NCBI GenBank assembly: GCA_963921935.1
Contig: OY998180.1
Coordinates: 57,986,551-58,050,550 of the forward strand
Source: Galeruca laticollis
Taxonomy: Eukaryota > Arthropoda > Insecta > Coleoptera > Chrysomelidae
Length of the DNA: 64,000 nt
Reading direction: 5' to 3'
Made by a program: the position numbers and the translations under genes. Shown one piece after another: positions 22,298-32,270 of the stretch. The notes under the pieces were generated by a model. The model saw only the letters and a program-made list of their open reading frames with translations, was not told the origin of the DNA and searched no databases. The first letter of the stretch is position 1. Every line of letters begins with the position of its first letter.

Positions 22298-22423
22298 ATA
22301 TCATCATCATATGCAGCTTATTCAACCATTTTGTTATGGTGTAGCCTCCCTTTACATATTTATATATTCCATTTCCATGTGGGCCCATTGTTGTCTATTG
22401 CTAGCTATGCGGCCCCAAGTTGA
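21020..22423 (+). CDS. RTE-like reverse transcriptase, open frame
   Basis: Reverse transcriptase of a LINE with a 467-residue open frame; in-frame homology actually begins upstream at ~20918 (IITDGNTRTTDRNEI). Motifs in order: MKNGKAAGNDGI (residues 31-42), WNSALIVLIHKKGSKEDIKN, YRPISLVPVTYKVF, AGFRKGFSTIDHI, LAFIDFEKAFDSI (motif A, Asp present), RGVRQGDAISSKLF (motif B, Ser where Pro is usual), LRFDDDIILIA (motif C, FADD changed to FDDD, catalytic Asp pair kept), LKINLSKTKIM. The thumb and part of the C-terminus follow. From residue ~427 (after QVID) the frame reads through the inverted neighbour and is no longer LINE protein. This is the best-preserved RT in the window. Confidence 0.85.
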   Translation: MEEIIEHSEDAIPEVLVEEVEMALKSMKNGKAAGNDGITTEILKYAGAKTWKYLAKLYTNCLMSRSIPKEWNSALIVLIHKKGSKEDIKNYRPISLVPVTYKVFTKIIHNRIQNTLDSAQPREQAGFRKGFSTIDHIHTLKEVISRTKEYDQPLALAFIDFEKAFDSIYHRAVINALTEHGVDKLYIETLANIYRETKARVGIYEGTPEFPTNRGVRQGDAISSKLFTATLEIIFRKLGWNNTGLNIDGEYLNHLRFDDDIILIASNPGEMQQQINELNTASNEVGLKINLSKTKIMYNELINAKEITINDTALEIVEEYIYLGQLIHISGSLLPEINRRIKLAWRTFGQNSIIIKSRMSLRLKKKVFDQCVLPVLTYGCETWTLKTDIIRKLQVTQRSMERCMLGITRRDRKRLDWIRQKTQVIDISSSYAAYSTILLWCSLPLHIYIFHFHVGPLLSIASYAAPS

Positions 22424-22890
22424 TCCTGCGAGTTTCTTTATGCCGTAGTCCCATCTTAAGTTGGGGCGTCTTCTTGGTCTTTTCAAGCCTCGGGGATACC
22501 ATTGCGTTATCTTTGTGGTCCATCTATCGTCTGTCCTTCTAGCGAGATGCCCCGCCCATTGCCACTTTAGGGATCTGATTCTATTTATGACATCTATCAC
22601 TTGGGTCTTTTGTCTGATCCAATCAAGCCTTTTTCTATCTCTCCTTGTTATTCCAAGCATGCATCGTTCCATAGACCTCTGCGTTACCTGGAGTTTTCTA
22701 ATGATATCAGTTTTCAGGGTCCAGGTTTCACAGCCGTATGTTAATACTGGTAGTACGCACTGATCAAACGCTTTCTTTTTCAAACGGAGTGACATTCTAG
22801 ACTTGAAGATGATAGAGTTCTGTCCAAAAGTTCTCCATGCTAATTTGATTCTTCTGTTTATTTCTGGAAGTAGAGAGCCTGATATGTGTC
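22298..22890 (-). mobile_element. Inverted 3' copy of the RTE-like LINE
   Basis: Minus-strand fragment containing the last ~185 residues of the same LINE family plus its 3' UTR. It ends at 22298 in a short ATG-type microsatellite (atatgatgatgata on the minus strand), the usual RTE 3' tail. Its inner 297 bp pair with 22001-22297. Confidence 0.8.
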
Positions 22891-22945
22891 GGAGTATAGG
22901 TCGCTCTTTTTGAACTCTTTTGATCCTTTTTGTACGGTGGATCAA
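22352..22945 (-). pseudogene. RTE-like ORF2 C-terminal fragment
   Basis: Open for 197 residues: HISGSLLPEINRRIKLAWR, then FDQCVLPVLTYGCETWTL, RSMERCMLGITRRDRKRL, WAGHLARRTDDRW, RPRRRPNLRWDYGIKK, and the end QQWAHMEMEYINM. This supplies the genuine C-terminus that the plus-strand copy lacks. The first ~18 residues come from the neighbouring LINE on the same strand, so the frame is a chance fusion. Confidence 0.75.
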
Positions 22946-23163
22946 TCCGAGTCTTATCTTCTGCTTGCTACAGCATGCGGTGTGAGTTCGCCATCTATGT
23001 AATTTTTTTCCATTCCTTTCTGTCCTCTATTTTTCTTCCTCAGTCACTGACTCCCATTTTCTTCAGATCATTAATGACCTGATCTTCCCATCTAAGTTTG
23101 GGACGTCCCCTGGGTCTGGGGTTGGCAGGCTTCCAATCAGTGATTTTCCTTATTGGATCATCC

Positions 23164-23421
23164 TTATTTCTTCTTCGAAGATGCCCGTATCATCTTAGAC
23201 GCTGCGCTTTTATATGTCTGACTTATACCATTCATGTACTGATTTATTTCGTAATTATATACGAGTAGCTTTCTGTACCCGTCATTCGGAATATGTGTTG
23301 GTCCTATTATCCTCCGCATGATCTTCCTCTCTAGGACTCTGATATTTTCTTCGTCTTTATCAGTTAGGCTCATATTTTCACCGGCATAAGTTATTACTGG
23401 TCGTATTGCGGCTTTATACAT
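23164..23421 (-). pseudogene. LINE ORF2 C-terminal fragment
   Basis: 85 residues with YKAAIRPVITYAGENMSL and ENIRVLERKIMRRIIGP, the region after the RT thumb. In the next frame (23150-23000) RPRGRPKLRWEDQVIND continues to the protein end. The Cys expected in the V-x-x-Y-G-x-E-x-W block is not present. Confidence 0.65.
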
Positions 23422-23535
23422 TTAATTTTTTTCTACTGATGCATTTGTCCCTGAGTAGTTTCTGATACTTCCAATACACTTTTGTTCCCTGCTATTATTC
23501 TTGCGTTTATCTCCGCAGTTCTGTTGTTATTCTCA

Positions 23536-24410
23536 TCAATTACTATTACTTGCCCCAGATATATGAATTGACTTACTCTTTGAACCGTGTAACGTCCCGT
23601 ATTTATAGTAGCTGTTGTCTGTCTGCCTCGAAATTTGCATATATTTTGTCTCCTCTTGGTTAACTACCAGCCCTCTCTTTACTGCCTCTTTTATTAAGTT
23701 CTTGAATGTATTTTCTAGGGTTTCTTTGTCTCTAGTAATTAAAGCTAAATCATCGGTATATCCTATTATTTGTGTGGAGCTGTGACTAATCATTCCTTTT
23801 ATGTCTATTGCTTTAATCACTCCATCTAGGTTTATGTTAAAAAGAGTTGTAGACAAACTATATTCCTCATATCAGATATTAGCTACTCTCGGTTGACAGA
23901 GTCAAACGCTTGCTGAAAGGCAATGAATAGTACATGTGGATCTATGTCATGCTCATAACACTTTTCGATAGTCTGTGTTAGTAGGTGTATGGCGTCGACC
24001 GTAGATCTTCCTTTTCTAAATCCCTCTTGATATTGACCTAATATGGGTTCATCCTATTTATTTAGTTATATTTTTATTAGATTGGTTAATAGTGTAGTGT
24101 TAAGCAGTATTATGCTTCTGTAATTTTTGCATTTGGTTCGGTCTCCTTTTTTGAAGATTGGAACTATATGTCCAATACTCCACTCGTTTGGCATGCGTTC
24201 TTCTGCCCATATATTCATTATCAGGTCATATATTTGTTGAAGTGAAGCTTCTCCTCTATGTTGGATTAGTTCGTTATTTATATCATTTAGACCTGCCGCC
24301 TTGTTTGGTTTGAGTTGTTTCACGACATCTATAAATTCCTCGAAAGAGGGTCTAGACTGCTGTTCACCGATTTCTTCCTCCGTTACTGCTTCTTTATCAT
24401 TTTCGTCCAT
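23536..24410 (-). pseudogene. LINE reverse transcriptase with mutated motif A
   Basis: RT of the two-ORF LINE in at least three pieces. 24410-24066: FEEFIDVVKQLKPNKAAGLN, MPNEWSIGHIVPIFKKGD, CKNYRSIILLN. 24060-23870: QEGFRKGRSTVDAIHLL and then FIAFQQAFDSVNRE, where the catalytic Asp of motif A is Ala (codon GCC, plus-strand 23919-23921), followed by a TAG. 23856-23536: STTLFNINLDGVI and motif C IIGYTDDLALI, with both Asp kept and Ala changed to Thr. Motif B is mostly lost between the last two pieces. Confidence 0.75.
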
Positions 24411-24835
24411 AATATGATTGTTTTGGTATATATTTTGAAAGTATGTTTCCTATTCTTTTTTATTTATTTTTACTGTCCCAATTGCGTTTCTGCTACTGTA
24501 TTGCTTTCTCACATATTCGAAGAGTTTCCTATTATCCCTACTGTTCTTTTCTATTTTTTCTATTTGTTCTGCAACCCAATTCGATTTTTTTCTTCTGTAG
24601 ATATTTTCTGCTTTTTGCCTTATCTTTCTGTATTCGTCCAGCTCATCATATTTTCCTGTTTCCAGCTATTTATTTTTTGCTTGTTTTTTCTCTACGCTTG
24701 CCAGCTTACATTCTTTGGATGCATTGATTCGTTGTAATCCAATTTCTTTCTCTGCATAGTCTATAATGCTATTTTAAATGATCTTCTATTCACTGTCTAT
24801 ATCTCTTTTTTAATTATGAATTCTTAGTTTGTTTG

Positions 24836-25519
24836 TTAGGGTTTCCGCATAATTATTTTCACCCTACTCTCATTCCAGATTTTTAAGTTCCACTTTCTTT
24901 TGTTTTGTTTGAAATCTTTATATCTTGATATTTTTATGTTTATCTTCGATATTGGTAAAATGTGGTCTGTATCTGCATTTGCTCCTCGGTATGACCTTAT
25001 GTCTTTAACAATTTTCATCCATTTCTTTGATATCAAAACATGATCGATTTGGTTGCCGCTGCTCTTCCCTGGGAATAACCACGTTGTCTTGTGCTCCTTT
25101 TTATGCTTAAATTTTGTACGAATTATGAACATATTTGTCTCCGCATCTAGGCTGCACAGTCTTTTGCCGTTATCGTTTGTGATCTCGTGTATTGTTTCTT
25201 TTCCAGCTATTTCTCGATTATTTTATTCTTTTTCTATATGGGCATTAAAGTCTCCTATTATTATCAAAATGTCATTTCTAGAGATATCTTCACAGGCATC
25301 ACTTATTTTCTCATGAGACTTTATTTTCTCTTCTTCGCTTGCTTCTTCCGTTGGGGCGAAGGCAGTAATTATACATATATTTGCTTGTTTGTTCTCAAGT
25401 TTTAAATATGAAATCCTACTGTCGATTGGCTTAAACTTAATTACTTTGTTTCGTATTTTTTTACTGACCATTATTGCTGTTCCATTCCTCCCTTGTTTTT
25501 CCTCCCCTGAGTAATGCAT
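24836..25519 (-). pseudogene. LINE APE-type endonuclease
   Basis: Two frames cover the middle and end of an endonuclease that nicks the target. 25519-25223: GRNGTAIMVSKKIRNKV, ICIITAFAPTEEASEEEK and DILIIIGDFNAHI with the catalytic D-x-N. 25132-24836: KTTWLFPGKSSGNQIDHVLI and ANADTDHILPIS, the D-H end. A stop and shift separate them. The N-terminal Glu motif lies further right (25520-25750) in broken frames. Confidence 0.7.
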
Positions 25520-25753
25520 CGTAAAGCTTTTGTTATCTATCTTTCCTTGTTTTTTTCCATCTGATTTCTTGTAACGCCAGAATGTTTAAATCATAATTCT
25601 TCATTTCTTGCGCTATGTTCTGCATTTTCCCAACTTTTAGCATAGTTTTGATATTCCATGTTCCAATTTTCAATGTGTTTACTTTTTGTTTCACCCGCTT
25701 TACCCGATTTGATATTTTCCTAACGTTGTCTTCGGTTTTTGTTATAGTTTTAG

Positions 25754-26396
25754 TTACTTTTTTTCCTTGTCATTTGCGGTGGCCATTTTTACAATGCTTC
25801 GATCCTCTTGACTTACTTTTGCTGCTAGTTTTATTCCCTTTTTTGTATCCGTAAGATTTTTAAACATTTTTGTAGTTCTTTCTTTATCAATATCTTCTAC
25901 TTCTTTGGCCATTGATCTATTGCCGGATGTTCTTCCTTTGAGTTTGGAACCTGATGTTCTAACTGTATCCTTCCCTTGCATGTTTTGTTTTAATTCATTT
26001 AATGAGTAAGCCATTCCATTTATCCATAGTCTGTTATAGTTTAGATTCGCTTGATGTCCTTCATTCCTTGCTTGTTTCATGTTCTTTCCGTTGTATTAGT
26101 ACTTCTCTAGTAAAGTCTTCGTTTATGTATATTGGTGTATTTTTTAATTTGTTTGTTTGTTTTAATATTTGTACTTTCTTCTTGTATTCCTTCAGTCCCA
26201 GCAAAATCGGTCTTGATTTACTAGGGTTAAAATTTTGTTTCCCTATTCTTCTAGCCTCTATAACTTCAACGTTTTTAAGTTCCAGCTCCAGCTTCTCCAT
26301 TACATTTTGTAAGACACTCGTTAGTTGCAGCTCATCTTCGTTTCCCGTTTCTCTTACTCCCTGTATTATAAGGTTTTTGCTCCTTGCTTCACGCAA
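25754..26396 (-). pseudogene. LINE ORF1 protein, RRM-like
   Basis: Nucleic-acid-binding ORF1 in two overlapping frames. 26396-26061 begins SKNLIIQGVRE (first RRM beta strand) and continues VEVIEARRIGK and SRPILLGLKEYKKKVQIL, then IYINEDFTREV, matching the order of L1-type ORF1 RRM domains. 26080-25754 adds the C-terminal domain (GHQANLNYNRLWINGMAY) and a basic tail. The upstream coiled coil is not visible. Confidence 0.65.
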
Positions 26397-26571
26397 TCAC
26401 AATCCTTATTAAAGAATTATCAGAGGCATATTGAAATTGCCAGTACTTTTTTTTCATAAAATAAGAAACAAGATCTTGTTGTTTTTAAGGTTATTATTTT
26501 ACTGTTGAATTAGATTAGTTTAAAATTCGTATAAATGTTTAATTTGTTAAGGTAGGTACATTCTAACTTAC

Positions 26572-26832
26572 ATTAAAATAGAATTACTTCTTGCAGCTTA
26601 ATAATATCTAAATTGTTGCAAGTTGGACATTATCATGTGCTAAATACACAAAATAAAATAAATTATATTGTAAGTTAGCCATTATGTGCTAAATACACAT
26701 TACTTCTTGCAGTTTAATAATATCCAAATGATGTAAGGTAGAAATTATCGTATGCTAAATACACAAAATAGAATTACCTCTTGCATTTTAATAATATCCA
26801 AAAAGTTGTAAGTGTGCCAAATACACACACTC
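26572..26832. repeat. Short tandem repeats, ~3 diverged copies
   Basis: A unit with ttacttcttgcagcttaata, atatctaaa, gttgcaagt and gtgctaaatacacaaaa recurs from 26578, 26699 and 26767, with an extra partial unit at ~26650-26690. The copies differ by small indels. No function is apparent. Confidence 0.6.
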
Positions 26833-27128
26833 GATTTAAATTTGGTGCATAACAATTTAAACCCAAAAACGTTATGATGGGCTGTGCATTCTTCACTTGT
26901 AATGGGTCCTAAATTGCGACGGGGGTTCGCCGGTGTTTGGCAGGGAAACACAAATTATTTTAAAAGTGGGGGCGTATTACGCTCTAGTAGAAGCAGAAGC
27001 GTATTACGGTTTTGAAATGAACCACTCTGTTTAAACGGTTGTTTAACATTACGTGCATGTTATTGTTAAATGTCATTTACAAGGAATGTTGACAGTGCCA
27101 TTTTTGACGTTTACAGACATGGGCGTAG

Positions 27129-27229
27129 AAAATAGTATATTACGTAACGAGTGCGGAAAGTGACATTTTTCACTCGAGTGTGAAAAATCACTTTCGCACA
27201 AGTTATGTACACTATTTTCCTACGACCAC
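27129..27229. repeat. Terminal hairpin and inverted repeat of third Crypton
   Basis: gaaaatagtatattacgtaa pairs with gttatgtacactattttc, and gtgcggaaagtgacattttt pairs with aaaaatcactttcgcac, around the tip actcgagt. The adjoining ctattttcctacgaccac (27212-27229) recurs inverted at 34417-34435 with one extra A, marking the two ends of the element. Confidence 0.65.
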
Positions 27230-27679
27230 GCGATATACTTTTACCGAATCAGGCATGTACAATCTCGCGTTTTATGTAGATGTGAGAGGTTTTATATATG
27301 TGTATTTGTAATTACTTTATATAGTTTTGATTACTTACTTTTGAAAGTGGCCCAGAAAGTTGTGATTTCTATGCAATGAAAAAGAGTGCCTTCATAAAAA
27401 AGTTAGAATAAATATTGGTACACAAGATATTACGAACATTTATTTTAACAACTAACAACAATTGGAAACAGAACATCAGAAATAAAACTGTTTTTGTTAC
27501 ATAAATATTGCGATTCAGAATTAATTATTTATTTGAATCACTGTAAAAATTAAAAGTAAAATTATTATAAGTGCAATTTATAAATTGCAATGGTGTTTGT
27601 GCAAGATTGTTTTCGATATTTTCTCGGATGTTACTTGTAATTGTACTCGAAGTTGAGGGATGCTGATGAATATTTTCTT

Positions 27680-28010
27680 ATATCGCTGATTCTGCAGTAT
27701 CTTTGGATCCTCCTTGCACAGCGTCTACAATTTTGGATGCAACATTTATTCTATTGGTAATCGAGTCGTCTATATATCCCTCAGTGACAGTAGAGGACTT
27801 CCACCCTCCATATCTTTTAAGAGTTGTAATACTCCTCCTGCATCTACCAATATTGTGGCGGATGATCTACTAAGACAATGACTTGTGTAGGTCTTTGCAT
27901 TGTCAAGTTTTAAAAATTTGGCAACTACAGTAGGTACAGAACCTATTTTGTTTATACCTACAACTGGTTTGTTACATTTTTTGGTTTGGTAGTTGAGAAA
28001 AAATCTTTTC
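27680..28010 (-). pseudogene. Crypton tyrosine recombinase, C-terminal half
   Basis: Minus-strand translation: FFLNYQTKKCNKPVVG, INKIGSVPTVVAKFLKL, then YTSHCLSRSSATILVDAGG, a box-II-type segment in which the Arg of HxxR appears as Ser. After a one-base loss near 27818 the next frame gives KRYGGWKSSTVTEGYIDDS with the nucleophilic Tyr. The end is VASKIVDAVQGG and ESAI before a stop. It is a dead fragment but clearly recognisable. Confidence 0.75.
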
Positions 28011-28012
28011 TC

Positions 28013-28487
28013 TAATTAAATTAAAATCACAAAAATTTTTGAAATCACGTAAAATACCATGTCGTTTTTCTATTTTCAATTGATACTTACAAAGAAACAT
28101 TCTTCCAAATAATCCTCAATTTATGGACTGAAATTTATTCAGATAAAATTCTTATATATACATAGTTATTTTCCAACTAATTTTAAGCTGATCTAAAAAA
28201 TCATTTGGCCCTATGCTTGGTATAAGGCTGCAAAAATTGGGCCAAGTCTTATAATTTTTTTTTCTTGCCAAATGATTTTTAAGATCAGCTTAAAATTAGT
28301 TGGAAAATAGCTATGTATATATAAATATTTTATCTGAACAAATTTCAGTCAATAAATTGAGAATTATTTGGAAGAATGTTTCTTTGTAAGTATCACCTGA
28401 AAATAGAAAAAGGTGGAATAATTTAATATACGACATGGTATTTTACGTGATTTCAAAAATGTTTGTGATTTTAGTTTAATTAGGTAT
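28013..28487. repeat. Long-hairpin foldback element (arms ~200-220 bp)
   Basis: 28013-28210 (starting ctaattaaattaaaatcaca) is the reverse complement, with ~90% identity by eye and one ~20-bp indel, of 28266-28487 (ending ttttagtttaattag). The ~55-bp loop contains gcttggtataaggctgcaaa. It has no coding capacity. It sits exactly at the edge of the broken Crypton, so it may be the sequence, or part of it, that inserted there. Confidence 0.75.
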
Positions 28488-28765
28488 TTGAATTGTTTAT
28501 TAAATGGAATTTTATTATTTCTAGAGTCACTTGAGACGTGTACATGGCGCAAAGTTTTACTGATATCCGTAGATAGCAGTTTTGGTAGTATTTCAATTAT
28601 TTTTGTAGTTTAATCTTTTAATTTGTTCTATTGTTCATTTGGTTTCATTTCTTCAACGTGTGACAAGATTATAGTTTTTAATCGAAAATATGTTTTTTCT
28701 AAGACTAGACTATCTACACTTCACTTGTTTAAATATTGTTTAATCAATATAAAGTGTGGCCAGCC

Positions 28766-31549
28766 TAAAATGGAAAACCTTCTCATCAATTTTGAAAAGA
28801 CTATTAAGATTTCTACTTTTGAGGTATGATTATTAAACTATACATTAAAAAAAAATTTAAATACTGAAAGATGAAATTCCAGACCGACAACCCAGAAATT
28901 TAAATATTTTACACTTAAAAACCCCAAACTTGTTAATATTGTTACAAAAAATTTTATAAACAACAAAATATACGTTATTCAATAATGTAAACAGTTATCG
29001 AAGAATTACTTGAAGAAAAGGATGAATGATGGTAATAAAACAACCTTCCGAAGACATAATAGAATTATTTATTGATTTCACCTAGAAAACTACAACTGAA
29101 ACGGAAAACCTTCTCTTCAATTTTGAAAAGACTATTCAGATTTACGTTTTTGAAATATAATTATCAAACTATACATAAAAAAAATTAAAATACTGAAAGA
29201 TGAAATTCAAGACCGACAACCCAGAAATTTAAATATTTCACATTTAGAAACCCCAAACTTGCTAATATTGTTACAAAAAATTCTATAAACAACAAAATAT
29301 ACGTTATTTAATAATGTAAACAGTTATCGAACAATTACTTGGAGAATAAGTATCAATAATGGTAATAAAAGAACTTTTCGAAGACTTCATAATACAATTA
29401 ATTTATTGATTTCACCTAGAAAACTACAACTAAAATGGAAAACTTTCTCTTCAATTTTTCTGAGAGATGAAATTTGATACCGACAACCCAGAAATTTAAA
29501 TATTTCACATTTAAAAACCCCAAACTTGCTAATATTGTTACAAAATATTCTGTAAACAACAAAACATACGTTATTTAATAATGCAAAACAGTTATCGAAC
29601 AATTACTTGAAGAATAAGGATCAATAATGGTAATAAAATAACTTTCCGAAGACTTCATAATACAATTAATTTGTTGATTTCACCTAGAGAACCGTAACTA
29701 AAACGGAAAACCTTCTCTCCAATTTAGAAAAGACTATTCAGATTTCTATTTTTGAAATATATTTATTAAACTATACATAAAAAAAAATTTAAATACTGAA
29801 AGATGAAATTCGAGACAAACAACCCAGAAATTTAAATATTCCACATTTAGAAACCCCAAACTTGCTAATATTGTTACAAAAAAATTCTATAAACAACAAA
29901 ATATACGTTATTTGATATAGTAAACAGTTATCGAACAATTACTTGAAGAATAAGGATCAATAATGGTAATAAAAGAACTTTCCGAAGACTTCATAATACA
30001 ATTTTTTATTGATTTCACCTAGAAAACCTCAACTAAAACGGAAAGCCTTCTCTTCAATTTTGAAAAGACTATTCAGATTTCTATTTTTGAAATATAATTA
30101 TCAAACTATACATAAAAAAATTTAAATACTGAAAGCTGAAATTCGAGACCAACAACCCAGAAATTTAAATATTTCACATTTAGAAACCCCAAATTTGCTA
30201 ATATTGTTACAAAAAAATTCTATAAACTACAAAATATACGTTATTTGATATAGTAAACAATTATCGAACAATTACTTGAACAATAAGGATCAATAATGGT
30301 AATAAAAGAACTTTCCGAAGACTTCATAATACAATTATTTATTGATTTCACCTAGAAAACCACAACTAAAACGGACAACCTTCTCTTCAATTTTGAAAAG
30401 ACTATTCAGATTTCTATTTTTGAAATATAATTATTAAACTATTCATAAAAAAAATTAAATACTGAAAGATGAAATTCGAGACCAACAACCCAGAAAATTA
30501 AATATTTCACATTTAGGAACCCCAAACTTGCTAATATTGTTACAAAAAAATTCTATAAACAACAAAATATACGTTATTTATTATAGTAAACAGTTATCGA
30601 ACAATTACTTGAGGAATAAGAATCAATAATGGTAATAAAAGAACTTTCCGAAGACTTCATAATACAATTATTTATTGATATCATCTAGAAAACCAAAACT
30701 AAAGTGGAAAACCTTTTCTTCAATTTTGGAAAAACTATTCAGATTTCTGCTTTAGAAATATTTCTATGAAACTATACATAAAAAAAATTAAAATACTGAA
30801 AGATGAAATTCAAGACCGACAACCCAGAAATTTAAATATTTCACATTTAGAAACCCCAAACTTGCTAATATTGTTACAAAAAATTCTAAAAACAACAAAA
30901 TATACGTTATTCAATAATGTAAACAGTTATCGAACAATTAAGTATCAATAATGGTAATAAAAGAGCTTTTCGAAGACTTCATAATTCAATTATTTATTGA
31001 TTTCACCTAGAAAACCACAACTAAAATGGAAAACCTTCTCTTCAATTTTGAAAAAAACTATTCAGATTTCTATTTTAGAAACATTACTATCAACCTATAC
31101 ATCAAAAAAAAATTAAAAAACTGAAAGATGAAATTTGATACCGACAACCCAGAAATTTAAATATTTCACATTTAAAAACCCCAAACTTGCTAATATTGTT
31201 ACAAAAAATTCTATAAACAACAAAATATACGTTATTTGATAATGTAAATAGTTATCGAACAATTACTTGAAGAATAAGGTTGAATAATGGTAATAAAAGC
31301 ACTTTACGAAGACTTCATAATAGAATTATTTATTGATTTCACCTAGAAAACCATAACTAAAGTGGAAAACCCTCTGTTCAATTTTGAAAAAACTATTCAG
31401 ATTTTTATTTTTGAAATATGATTATTAAACTATACATGAAGATGAAATTCGAGACCAACAACCCAGAAATTAAAATTTTTCACATTTAAAAACACCAAAC
31501 TTGTTAATATTGTTAAAATTCTATAAACAACAAAATATACGTTATTTTA
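28766..31549. repeat. Satellite array, ~332-bp unit, about 8.4 copies
   Basis: Head-to-tail copies start at about 28769, 29103, 29434, 29704, 30041, 30373, 30704, 31028 and 31362, each opening with ggaaaaccttctcttcaatt or a close variant. Landmarks within the unit: cgacaacccagaaatttaaa, ccccaaacttgctaatattg, caacaaaatatacgttattt, cagttatcgaacaattactt, tttattgatttcacctagaa. The third copy lacks ~60 bp. Identity looks like 88-95%. The last copy runs into a LINE RT fragment. Confidence 0.9.
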
Positions 31550-32270
31550 TAAATAATTATAACAAAGGAACAATTTTGGATTCTGTGTTATTCAATCTTT
31601 GTATAAATGAATTATTTTCAGTGAGCAGTACTGGATATATATATATATATACAATTAGAGTCGCAGACGATACAGCCATTATTTATTAAATAGATAATTA
31701 GTATGATTTGAAATAGTTGAAAATGATCTAAGATTAATTAAGGATTGGTTTCATCATAAATTACTTACTCTAAATTTTAATAAAACATAATTTGTCATTT
31801 CTTAATTCTAGAGACCATAAGAATAGCTTCACATATTTTTTATAGAAAAAAACTAGAGATTGTGCTTTATAACTTTAAGTGTTTAAAAAAGTTTATGTAT
31901 AATGTCAATACTTGCAGATATTGTACTACGGTCTAGTGGAAAGCCATCTCAGGTATGGCCTATTTTCTTGGGGATGTGTTTCCAGAACATTTATAGATCC
32001 CTTTTAGAGATTATACAAAGAAGCTTTATTTAGATTATTATGTGTAGTTCCAGCATGTGCCCTAGTGACGCACTGTATAATATAAACAAAATCTTTGACT
32101 TAAAGAAATTATGTTTTCTGTGTGCATCTGTGAAATATCATACTATGAAAAATAAAATTGAGTTACCTACACATACATATGAATCCAAAAATAATAATAT
32201 GAAGCTCCTATGATGACAAAATCTTTATGTCAAATTTTTCCTATTAACACAACCAAAAGTTTTGTGAAAT
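31549..32270 (+). pseudogene. LINE reverse transcriptase fragment joined to the satellite
   Basis: Plus-strand translation begins NKGTILDSVLFNLCINELF (motif B region, where GTILGP-x-LF is usual), followed by TIRVADDTAIIY (motif C, ADD kept). Then ENDLRLIKDWFHHKLLTLN and FNKT (thumb), and later SHLRYGLFSWGCVS and a downstream RRSFI-like segment. This is the order of jockey/CR1-type LINEs. Several stops and frame changes; 5' truncated exactly at the satellite edge. Confidence 0.65.

Larger units (their letters stand above)
22890..26430 (-). mobile_element. Two-ORF LINE, near full length, decayed
   Basis: Minus-strand element of ~3.5 kb with an L1-type ORF1 (26396-25754), an endonuclease (25519-24836), RT (24410-23536) and a C-terminal region (23421-22990; GRPKLRWEDQV). 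Frames are interrupted by many stops and shifts, and motif A has lost its Asp. Its 3' end has been replaced or interrupted by the RTE-like fragment at 22890. Clade is uncertain: domain order fits several insect two-ORF LINEs. Confidence 0.75.

Noticed and set aside
24315..26412. Several long plus-strand frames rich in Phe/Leu/Ser
   Set aside because: Antisense shadows of the minus-strand LINE ORFs.
28766..31549. Regularly spaced repeats as a CRISPR array
   Set aside because: Unit is 332 bp and repeats continuously without spacers; this is a eukaryotic satellite.
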